Part shown: positions 1-6,356 of the stretch, one piece after another
Numbering within the stretch: the stretch's first letter is position 1
How the letters are laid out: each line of letters opens with the position of its first letter
NCBI GenBank assembly: GCA_041666125.1
Contig: JBAYHN010000063.1
Location: 1-7,741, forward strand
Origin: JBAYHN01 sp041666125
GTDB taxonomy: Bacteria; Patescibacteriota; Gracilibacteria; UBA1369; UM-FILTER-53-11
Direction: 5' to 3'
Length of the DNA stretch: 7,741 nt
The notes under the pieces: generated by a model
Seen by the model: only the letters and a program-made list of their open reading frames with translations
Told to the model about the DNA's origin: nothing
Database searches by the model: none
Translations under genes and position numbers: made by a program

Positions 1-513
1 CCTTCCTCCAGCGATTTAGCTTTAATAGAAATACTCCGAGGTAAAAATGAAATTCCGGTGAGCGGAGATTTGTATGCAAGCGCGAACAAGGGAGTGCAGA
101 CATACACGGATAAAGATACTGAATTAAAAGTAGGAGATATTACTAAATATATTTTACGAGCCAAGGATACGAACGGAAACAAGAGCGGTAATTCGGAAAC
201 GGTGATAGTTACAATTCCCGCAGCTTCAACTCAAATTGTGCCAGAAACGCAAAATCAGCAAATTCAAAAACCTCTAACTGCCGAAGAAAAAGCACTGGTA
301 AATGATGAGATTGCATTGATTGAAAAATCAATAAAGACAATGGACAAAGTTCTGGGTCTTTATAATATGCAAATCAAAAAATTGAATATAAATAAAACGA
401 GAAATAAAACAAAAATTACGCAAATTAAAAGTGTTATGCGCAGAATTGAAAAAAATAAAGCTAAACAAGTGCTAAAATTAAATGAGCTAAAGGCTAAATT
501 GGAAATTAAATAA
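1..513 (+). CDS. Secreted FN3-domain surface protein, C-terminal part only (5' end outside window)
   Basis: The reading frame is open from base 1 to the TAA at 511-513, giving 170 residues; the start lies outside the window. A GTG at 58 is an internal valine codon, because the frame and the homology to the downstream gene both continue upstream of it. Residues 1-73 are the end of a fibronectin type III domain. A Pro/Gln/Thr linker follows (about 74-92), then a lysine-rich helical tail (about 93-170). The whole stretch matches the last 170 residues of the next gene without gaps, with 21 differences counted by eye. By analogy with that neighbour, the missing part should include a signal peptide and beta-rich domains. 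Stop to next start is 24 bp on the same strand, so the two are probably co-transcribed. FN3 identity is well supported; the biological role is unknown. Confidence 0.85.
   Translation, partial: PSSSDLALIEILRGKNEIPVSGDLYASANKGVQTYTDKDTELKVGDITKYILRAKDTNGNKSGNSETVIVTIPAASTQIVPETQNQQIQKPLTAEEKALVNDEIALIEKSIKTMDKVLGLYNMQIKKLNINKTRNKTKITQIKSVMRRIEKNKAKQVLKLNELKAKLEIK
1..513 (+). repeat. Direct repeat copy A: duplicated C-terminal coding module
   Basis: This 513-bp segment aligns without gaps to 2929-3441, down to the TAA stop. By eye, 21 of 170 codons differ in amino acid and about 34 differ silently. Two blocks are identical at the DNA level: 40-75 (36 bp) and 85-130 (46 bp). The repeat may extend to the left, outside the window. 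Confidence 0.9.
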
Positions 514-537
514 AAAAATAATTAATAAATTTTCTCT

Positions 538-645
538 ATGCATATCACAAAAAAACACATTTCAATTGCACTTATTATAGGAATGGCTTGCATAGTGTTT
601 GGAACATCATTGTTGTTTCTGTTTGGAGTGCCGGAAGCACATGCC
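538..645 (+). other. Signal peptide of the 967-aa surface protein
   Basis: Codons 1-36 encode a classic Sec signal: a positively charged start (H2, K5, K6, H7), a long hydrophobic core with Ile, Leu, Val and Phe, a helix-breaking Gly-Val-Pro, and a small-residue cleavage site Ala-His-Ala before Val37. No cysteine follows the cleavage site, so this is a type I signal, not a lipoprotein signal. Confidence 0.85.
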
Positions 646-3441
646 GTTAGTTATCTTACTGCATATCAATATAAAACTACTCCTACCCCTATAACTGCTT
701 ACACCACATTTTCTGGAATACCGGTTTACGGCATTTATGTGGCCAATTTTGGCGCTACAGAGAATGGTTCGGTATCGGCAATTGCCATTACTCCTAATTC
801 CACAACAATTGATGACACAAATGTTACTCTGAACTTTTATGATGATGATAATTGTAACGGGGAAATAGATGCTGAAGATGTTGATCTTGGCGGAAGTGGA
901 ACCTTCTCAGGAGATAATACAAAAACTACATTTACATTTAGTGCACCAACAGCAGCCACCCCTGGAAACAGCGTGTGTATATTGGCACTAGCGAGTGGAA
1001 CAGGAGCAAATGGCAATACTTTTAATGCAATAGTATCATCTCTATCCGATATTACATGTATAGATACTGATAATTCCTGCGGGGCATATTCATATGGTGG
1101 AACACCAATAGCATCAACACCATCACCTCTAACATTTACGGTATCAAGTACAGTCCCAAGTATAACAGCGGCAAATGGGAGCAATAATCCTTCCACTGTA
1201 TACATAGGTCCAAACTCAACGAATGCAATAGTTCAACAGCTTTCGTTTGTTAACAGCTCCGCAACTACAGACGTTATTACTTCAATACAAGTTACGCCGA
1301 CCGGTAATGTGGCGGAGCTTACTAATTATACTTTGCAAATATGGAGAGAGGCGCCTGCAGGAACACAAGGGGTTATAGATTCTTATTATGACAGCTCATT
1401 ATTGCATCCATCCGGGGCTTGGGCCGGCAATGTGAATGGAACAACCACTCTCCCAATTACTGGAGGTGGATTTAGAATTGATGGATCTTCGACCAGAAAC
1501 TTTCTATTTACAATTACTGGAAACGGGACGGCCGCTGCAGGAGCGACCCACGGGCAGCTGGTGCCTATAAGCGGAATAACAACAGCGAGTGGAGTGAGCA
1601 TAACACTTGCTTCTGGTCAGTCTGATCCTTTAGCGAGCGCGACAGGAACAGTAGATGTATCTCCTCCTTCCATTACCGGAGTTTATTCGACAGCTAGCGG
1701 GGAAGTAGATGTTACTTTTAGCGAACCAATAGATGATAGTACATTTACATATACTGAGTTCGAATTGGATTCGGATGCGTCAAACAATAGTGCCAACGAG
1801 TACACTGCCAACTCATATGGAAATTCAACGAGCGTAACTTATCCGGCAGCAGATACAGACAGTAATGATGAATATTATCATGTGTCGGCAAGTGGGCCAT
1901 CTACTACGGGTACAATATACATGCACTACACGGGCACTACCTTAAAGGATCGTTCCGGCAATGCTTTGGCCACTTGTAACTCATGCGGTACGGCATATGA
2001 CGCAGCCCCGCCAGCTCTTGTTGGCATGCCTAGTGTTGCAGTAGCCGGGGCGGTGGATACAAACGGAAGAAATAATTTTACTTTTAATTTTACCGAGAAT
2101 ATTTTCTGGGATAATACAAATCAAGATGGAATATTGGATGACGGAGATACAACGAGCGGAGAAAGTACAACTTCAACAAGCAGCGTTGGTTCGTTTGGAC
2201 AAACGGTAACCAGTACATATTGGGTAGTAAAACAATTATTAAATGCGTCAGGACATGGAGGACCAACTCCCAATGTTACTCAGCCTATAGATGCGTGTAA
2301 CACTATAAGCGTATCAGGAACGGCACTTACCGTGACATTTAATACCGTAGCCGGATGTTATTTCTCCGGCACAGCTTGGCCGGACGTATCTTCCGGAGCA
2401 ACCGTATTAGACGGAAGTCACTATTATGTATATTCAACGAGTGGGTATAACGCGACAGCAAAAAGATATCCGGGTGGAATGTCTTACATAATGAGTAATG
2501 CTATATCCGGCTGGGATACAACGGCTCCATCTACGGTTACTGCAGGAACCGCAACTGCAGCGGGAACAAGCATCATTCCAACATGGACAGCCATAACCGA
2601 TACTCATTTTGGAGAGTATATAATTGCGTATAAAACAAGTGCGGGGGCAAGCATATCAAACGGAACGCTGTGGACATCGGCAAACGATGCATCTTTGGCA
2701 ACCGCTACGACTGCTTCCACAACAATAACCGGATTAGTAGCGGGCACAACATATTATTACGTTGTTTATGCACGAGATACGGCAGGAAATTTAAGCGTAG
2801 CTTCTTCGGAAGTAAGCATAGAAATACCAGTACCAAGTGGCGAATATAGAGAAACAACACCGCCGGGAATTCCAACAGGATTAAATGCTGCGTATAAGGA
2901 TGGCAAAGTGGTATTAACATGGTCAGATCCTTCGGCTAGTGATTTAGCATTAATCGAAATTCTTAGAGGTAAAAATGAAATTCCGGTGAGCGGAGATTTG
3001 TATTCGAGCGTGAACAAGGGAGTGCAGACATACACGGATAAAGATACTGAATTAAAAGCCGGAGACATTGTTAAATATTTATTAAGAGCTAAAGATACGA
3101 ATGGAAATAAGAGCGGTAATTCGGAAACGGTGATCGTTACAATTCCCGCAGCTTCAACTCAAATTGTGCCGGAAACTCAAAATCAACCAATTCAAAAACC
3201 TCTAACTACCGAAGAGAAAAAGTTAGTTAATGATGAAATTGCCTTGCTTGAAAAATCAATAACTATGATCGACAAAGTTCTTGGCCTTTATAATGTTCAA
3301 ATTAAAAAATTGAATATAAATAAAACGAGAAATAAAACGAAAATTGCACAAATTAAAAGCGTTATGCGCAGAATTGAGAAAAATAAAGCCAAGCAAAATA
3401 TTCACTTGCAGGAACTAAAGAAGAAACTTGAAGTTAAGTAA
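538..3441 (+). CDS. Large secreted multidomain surface protein (Ig-like and FN3 domains, basic helical C-terminus)
   Basis: A complete 967-aa protein of unknown specific function, probably exported and held at the cell surface. Residues 1-36 form a signal peptide: KK near the start, a hydrophobic stretch at 8-30, and a likely cleavage after EAHA (36/37). Residues about 37-370 are Thr/Ser/Asn-rich beta-type sequence with an EF-hand-like loop at 103-114. About 375-490 resembles a bacterial Ig-like/SWM-type repeat (SPPSITGV...VDVTFSEP, ending in KDRSGNALA). A second such unit at about 490-655 carries another acidic loop at 526-537. FN3 domains lie at about 660-767 and 772-870. Then come a Pro/Gln/Thr linker and a Lys-rich predicted helix (890-967). 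Paired cysteines suggest disulfides, fitting an extracytoplasmic location. The ATG at 538 is chosen because the signal peptide begins there; no Shine-Dalgarno is visible in the 24-bp gap. The last 170 residues duplicate the end of the upstream gene. It could be an S-layer-like or adhesive protein; that is inference. Confidence 0.9.
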   Translation: MHITKKHISIALIIGMACIVFGTSLLFLFGVPEAHAVSYLTAYQYKTTPTPITAYTTFSGIPVYGIYVANFGATENGSVSAIAITPNSTTIDDTNVTLNFYDDDNCNGEIDAEDVDLGGSGTFSGDNTKTTFTFSAPTAATPGNSVCILALASGTGANGNTFNAIVSSLSDITCIDTDNSCGAYSYGGTPIASTPSPLTFTVSSTVPSITAANGSNNPSTVYIGPNSTNAIVQQLSFVNSSATTDVITSIQVTPTGNVAELTNYTLQIWREAPAGTQGVIDSYYDSSLLHPSGAWAGNVNGTTTLPITGGGFRIDGSSTRNFLFTITGNGTAAAGATHGQLVPISGITTASGVSITLASGQSDPLASATGTVDVSPPSITGVYSTASGEVDVTFSEPIDDSTFTYTEFELDSDASNNSANEYTANSYGNSTSVTYPAADTDSNDEYYHVSASGPSTTGTIYMHYTGTTLKDRSGNALATCNSCGTAYDAAPPALVGMPSVAVAGAVDTNGRNNFTFNFTENIFWDNTNQDGILDDGDTTSGESTTSTSSVGSFGQTVTSTYWVVKQLLNASGHGGPTPNVTQPIDACNTISVSGTALTVTFNTVAGCYFSGTAWPDVSSGATVLDGSHYYVYSTSGYNATAKRYPGGMSYIMSNAISGWDTTAPSTVTAGTATAAGTSIIPTWTAITDTHFGEYIIAYKTSAGASISNGTLWTSANDASLATATTASTTITGLVAGTTYYYVVYARDTAGNLSVASSEVSIEIPVPSGEYRETTPPGIPTGLNAAYKDGKVVLTWSDPSASDLALIEILRGKNEIPVSGDLYSSVNKGVQTYTDKDTELKAGDIVKYLLRAKDTNGNKSGNSETVIVTIPAASTQIVPETQNQPIQKPLTTEEKKLVNDEIALLEKSITMIDKVLGLYNVQIKKLNINKTRNKTKIAQIKSVMRRIEKNKAKQNIHLQELKKKLEVK
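2929..3441 (+). repeat. Direct repeat copy B: duplicated C-terminal coding module
   Basis: Partner of 1-513, in the same orientation and the same reading frame. It encodes residues 798-967 of the second surface protein: most of its last FN3 domain, the linker and the basic helical tail. Identical blocks to copy A fall at 2968-3003 and 3013-3058. The two copies lie 2,928 bp apart, so recombination between them would delete or duplicate one gene. Confidence 0.9.
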
Positions 3442-3445
3442 ATTT

Positions 3446-4999
3446 CTAATGAGCAGTCACTTGGTATATTATCCCTTGTCCTTCATGAGCGACCGCCGGA
3501 TTAGGGGCAATAAGTGATGTGCAGTCTTTATCTGGTAGTGGTGGGTTGGCGCATCCAGCTTCTATAAGGCCGTAACCATCTTGGCCTAAAATATTCCAAG
3601 CGCGAGCCTCTAGGGGAGGCGCTCCCTGCGGTATTAGAAATTCTGCGGTAGCCTGAGCCGGAGGATTATCTGGATTAATTCGGTGAGCCGGAACCGTAAC
3701 TACAACCGTTGCGTCATTTGGTAGAGGTACTGCTTCACCATCAACGCAAGGATAATTTGGTTCGCCAGTTATTGAGACCGAAGCACCCGGCTGACATAAA
3801 AAGTCAGTAAGATCTGCACTTTCGCCTTTAACTCCATCGCAATCCATATCTTGAATAGGTAGGCCTGGGTTTTGTTCTAGCTGTGAATCGGTTGGGATTT
3901 CTTGTGCTCCTGGGTTTATTAAAGGATCGTTGTCGTTGCAGTCTGTGTCATTTGGGGAGGTGAATGCCGGCATTGTTCCGTCTTGGTCTGGGCATAAACA
4001 GTCCGCAGGACTTCCTGCTGCTCCGTCTCCGTCTCCGTCTGCATCGATGTGAACAGCTTGGCAGTCGAGGCTTCCAGGGCCGTCTACCTCTCCATCGCAA
4101 TTATTATCTTGTTGGCCATCACAAGATTCTATGCCACCAGGGACATTTGCTCCGTCGTTGTCATCACAGTCGCCTGTAATAGGCGAAGTTCCAAGCGGGT
4201 TACCGCAAGCTCTTCGATCTTCATCGCCTCCCACGCCGTCGCCATCTCCATCTAAATAAACCGTATGTGGAACCCCAGCTTCGCCCACACAGGCAATAAC
4301 TTGGACATCATTACATACCGGCGTACCGGCTTGCGCACAATCGCCAAAGTCACCAACTTGCTCTCCCACAGTACAAGCTGCATTCTCAGGGCAGACTGTA
4401 TTACCGGCGTCGGTTTCTCCGCCCCCCAAGTCTGGCTGTTGTCCAACATCCGGAGTGATTGTGGCATCCGGTGCTGTTTGAATATCTTCTCCAGTTCCTT
4501 CGTCCGGAATTGGAATAATTGAATCTGTACCTGTTGCCAAATCGCTGCCTTCACCCAAATCAGAACCTGAACCAGTATCTGCTTTTATGCCGGTGTCTTT
4601 TTCTTCGCTCAAATCCGGTTTTGTTCCGGAGTCCGGGGTTTGGCCCTCACCCTCGCCCTCACCCTCGCCCTCACCTTCGCCTTCACCGGTGCCCGTATCT
4701 TTTTTACCTGCATCGTCATTTGGAGGAGTTCCGGTACCGCCATCCGTGCCAAGATCTTTATCCGGAAAACTTGGAATAACTGCACATCCACCCTCTGACT
4801 CTGGGGCACCAACATCAACAAGACACGCTGAATGCACACCTGCGCCTCCAGTTAATAGAATGGCAAGGGCAGCAGCTCTTGAAAGTCCCTTCACGTTCCC
4901 CCTAACAGAAGAAGCAATGTTTGAAATTTCTCTATAACTTGCAGCGGCAACATTATTTATCGTCCTAGTGCCTGATCTTAAAAGTTCTACTGGTCTCAT
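3446..4999 (-). CDS. Exported MopE-like protein with putative metal-binding repeats, possible lipoprotein
   Basis: 517 residues from the ATG at 4999. A hydrophobic segment (42-54) followed by GVHSA-Cys59 looks like a signal peptide. The His at -3 is poor for a lipobox, so lipoprotein status is uncertain. Residues 60-200 are a disordered acidic linker of Asp, Gly, Thr and Pro with a (Gly-Glu)7 run at 105-118 and PDxG-type motifs. A Cys-rich segment follows (C203, C209, C221, C229, C237). Then comes a MopE-type repeat (about 248-307; DGDGDG, CDDNDG, DNNCDGEVDG) and a degenerate second one (about 317-392). The C-terminal 400-517 is an unrecognised beta-type domain. The MopE family (putative metal-binding motif) is named after a copper-binding Methylococcus surface protein; the Asp-rich loops here could equally bind calcium. 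A GTG at 4894 (Val36) would give a shorter, more standard signal peptide starting MKGLSR, but the promoter lies just above 4999, which favours the longer form. The gene looks richer in GC than its neighbours. Confidence 0.85.
   Translation of the reverse strand: MRPVELLRSGTRTINNVAAASYREISNIASSVRGNVKGLSRAAALAILLTGGAGVHSACLVDVGAPESEGGCAVIPSFPDKDLGTDGGTGTPPNDDAGKKDTGTGEGEGEGEGEGEGEGQTPDSGTKPDLSEEKDTGIKADTGSGSDLGEGSDLATGTDSIIPIPDEGTGEDIQTAPDATITPDVGQQPDLGGGETDAGNTVCPENAACTVGEQVGDFGDCAQAGTPVCNDVQVIACVGEAGVPHTVYLDGDGDGVGGDEDRRACGNPLGTSPITGDCDDNDGANVPGGIESCDGQQDNNCDGEVDGPGSLDCQAVHIDADGDGDGAAGSPADCLCPDQDGTMPAFTSPNDTDCNDNDPLINPGAQEIPTDSQLEQNPGLPIQDMDCDGVKGESADLTDFLCQPGASVSITGEPNYPCVDGEAVPLPNDATVVVTVPAHRINPDNPPAQATAEFLIPQGAPPLEARAWNILGQDGYGLIEAGCANPPLPDKDCTSLIAPNPAVAHEGQGIIYQVTAH
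4643..4687 (-). repeat. Hexanucleotide tandem repeat encoding a (Gly-Glu)7 run
   Basis: On the minus strand this is a run of GGYGAR units (GGTGAG, GGCGAG, GGTGAA, GGCGAA), encoding seven consecutive Gly-Glu pairs plus a glycine (residues 105-119) in the linker of the MopE-like protein. The unit is 6 bp, so slippage would change linker length without shifting the frame. Confidence 0.85.
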
Positions 5000-5021
5000 A
5001 TTTAGGTTTGATTATTAAAAG

Positions 5022-5057
5022 AGTTGGAATTATTACCTATTATTGCTATACAGTCAA
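5022..5057 (-). promoter_or_regulatory. Sigma70-type promoter for the MopE-like gene
   Basis: On the minus strand, a -35 box TTGACT (5057-5052) and a -10 box AATAAT (5034-5029) are each 5/6 to consensus and separated by exactly 17 bp. The predicted transcription start is near 5022, giving a leader of about 23 nt before the ATG at 4999. No Shine-Dalgarno is visible in that leader. The promoter lies downstream of the ahcY stop, so the MopE-like gene can be expressed independently of metK-ahcY. No intrinsic terminator is visible in 5000-5093, so readthrough from ahcY is also possible. Confidence 0.65.
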
Positions 5058-5093
5058 GTCCGCCTCTTTGTTACAGGTTGGCTTTTGCAGATA

Positions 5094-6356
5094 TCAGGTA
5101 CCCTCTTGCCAAGAAGATAAATAGTGTTGCTGTTCAGAAGTGAGCTTATCTATCTGAATTTCCAAAGTGCCCAATTTTAGGCGCGCTATTTTTTCATCAA
5201 TTGACTGCGGGAGCGTATAAACCTTCGCATGCAATTTTTTATGATTCTTCACTAGCCATTCGCAAGCAAGTGCCTGCCCACAAAACGACAAATCCATAAC
5301 TTCGGAAGGGTGGCCTTCGGCGGCGGAAAGATTTATAAGTCGGCCCTCACCCAAAAGATAAATTATTTTTGCATTCGCACCCTTGCCAATAAAATATTTC
5401 TCCACAAACGGCCTAATGGTTTTTTTCGAAGAAGAAATTTTATCCAACCCATCCACATCAATCTCAATATTGAAGTGCCCGCTATTGCACAAAATTGCCC
5501 CTGATTTCATTTTTTTTATGTGAGTTGGCACAATGACATGCTTGTCTCCGGTCGCCGTTATAAAGATGTCCCCGCGACTCGCAGCGTCAACCATCTTCAT
5601 AACATTATATCCATCCATTGCAGCCTGCAGTGCGCGAACAGGATTTACTTCCGTCACAATTACATTTGCGCCAAGCCCTTTTGCTCGAAGTGCAATTCCG
5701 CGTCCACAATCGCCATATCCCGCAACTACAACCGTTTTCCCCGCAATCAAAATATTTGTCGCACGCAAAATTCCATCAAAAGTAGATTGGCCGGTGCCAT
5801 AAAAATTATCAAACAAATGTTCTGTTAAATTATCATTCACCGCAACCATGGGATATTTTAGTGCGCTTTCACGCTCCATCGATTTAAGCCTAATTATTCC
5901 AGTTGTTGTCTCTTCGCAGCCGCCAATTATTTGCGGAATTATTTTTGGATGATTTTTGTGAATTTCATAAACCAAATCGCAACCGTCATCGATAGTAATG
6001 TTTGGTTTTTCTGCAGCAACCAATTTTATAAATTTATAATAATCGGATTTTGATTCGCCTTTGTATGCAAAAACCGCGATTCCTTTTTTTGCCAGATATG
6101 CGGCGGTTTCGTCTTGAGTGGAAAGGGGATTGCAGCTTGCAATAGCCACTTGTGCGCCACCAGCAATTAACGTTTCCACCAGCACGCCCGTTTCTTTTGT
6201 TACATGCAGCGCCATTCCAATTTTTAGATTTTTAAAAGGCTTGGTCTTTTTGAAATGATTTTGAAGATCAATAAGAGCCGGCATGTGGGCGCGTGCCCAA
6301 GCAATCTGGTTTTCGCCCTGAGCTGCCAGTGAAATGTCTTTTACGCTGTATTTCAT
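5094..6356 (-). CDS. ahcY: Adenosylhomocysteinase (S-adenosyl-L-homocysteine hydrolase), archaeal/Thermotoga-like short form
   Basis: 420 residues. The family cleaves S-adenosylhomocysteine reversibly to adenosine and homocysteine using tightly bound NAD, relieving product inhibition of methyltransferases. Visible motifs: LHVTKET (50-56), SCNPLSTQD (74-82), DDGCDL (123-128), EETTTG (148-153), FDNFYGTGQS (182-191), the NAD-binding GYGDCGRG (213-220) with the TEVNP acidic end of the second strand (235-239), GHF (293-295) and AAEGHP (345-350). It ends in W-QEGT and lacks the C-terminal Lys/Tyr tail of the long bacterial/eukaryotic form, as short-form enzymes do. Two departures stand out. Glu179 occupies the position of the catalytic Lys (rat Lys186, in the T-K-x-x-F-D-N context), and Asn296 replaces the Asp of GHFD. 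The family assignment is secure, but activity or substrate could be altered. Its ATG overlaps the metK stop (ATGA), implying translational coupling. Confidence 0.95.
   Translation of the reverse strand: MKYSVKDISLAAQGENQIAWARAHMPALIDLQNHFKKTKPFKNLKIGMALHVTKETGVLVETLIAGGAQVAIASCNPLSTQDETAAYLAKKGIAVFAYKGESKSDYYKFIKLVAAEKPNITIDDGCDLVYEIHKNHPKIIPQIIGGCEETTTGIIRLKSMERESALKYPMVAVNDNLTEHLFDNFYGTGQSTFDGILRATNILIAGKTVVVAGYGDCGRGIALRAKGLGANVIVTEVNPVRALQAAMDGYNVMKMVDAASRGDIFITATGDKHVIVPTHIKKMKSGAILCNSGHFNIEIDVDGLDKISSSKKTIRPFVEKYFIGKGANAKIIYLLGEGRLINLSAAEGHPSEVMDLSFCGQALACEWLVKNHKKLHAKVYTLPQSIDEKIARLKLGTLEIQIDKLTSEQQHYLSSWQEGT
6353..6356 (-). other. ATGA start-stop overlap between metK and ahcY
   Basis: On the minus strand the sequence ATGA holds the ahcY start (6356-6354) and the metK TGA stop (6355-6353) in different frames. 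Only weak purine-rich sequence precedes it, with no GGAGG-like site. This suggests that ahcY translation depends on ribosomes finishing metK, keeping the two SAM-cycle enzymes in balance. Confidence 0.9.

Noticed and set aside
58..60. GTG as start of the first gene
   Set aside because: The frame is open to base 1 and its residues upstream of the GTG match the paralog, so this is an internal codon of a truncated gene.
514..537. Separate promoter for the 967-aa gene in the 24-bp gap
   Set aside because: AATAAT at 517-522 resembles a -10 box, but no -35 box exists at a suitable distance; co-transcription with the upstream gene is simpler.
837..1205. Open frame on the minus strand inside the large surface-protein gene
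   Set aside because: It is antisense to a clearly coding frame, has no start signals and resembles no protein family; the Thr/Ser-rich codons opposite explain the lack of stops.
2766..3068. Minus-strand open frame opposite the FN3 domains
   Set aside because: The plus-strand frame has recognisable FN3 sequence and a paralogous copy; the antisense frame has no supporting motif.
4587..4937. Plus-strand open frame with Pro-Ser repeats, opposite the MopE-like gene
   Set aside because: The Pro-Ser run is just the complement of the Gly-Glu hexamer repeat; the minus-strand frame has a signal peptide and known repeats.
5000..5093. Intrinsic terminator after ahcY
   Set aside because: No GC-rich hairpin followed by a T-run is visible on the minus strand; the segment instead reads as a promoter for the next gene.
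5520..5828. Plus-strand open frames opposite ahcY
   Set aside because: They are shadows of a highly conserved enzyme gene and show no family similarity.
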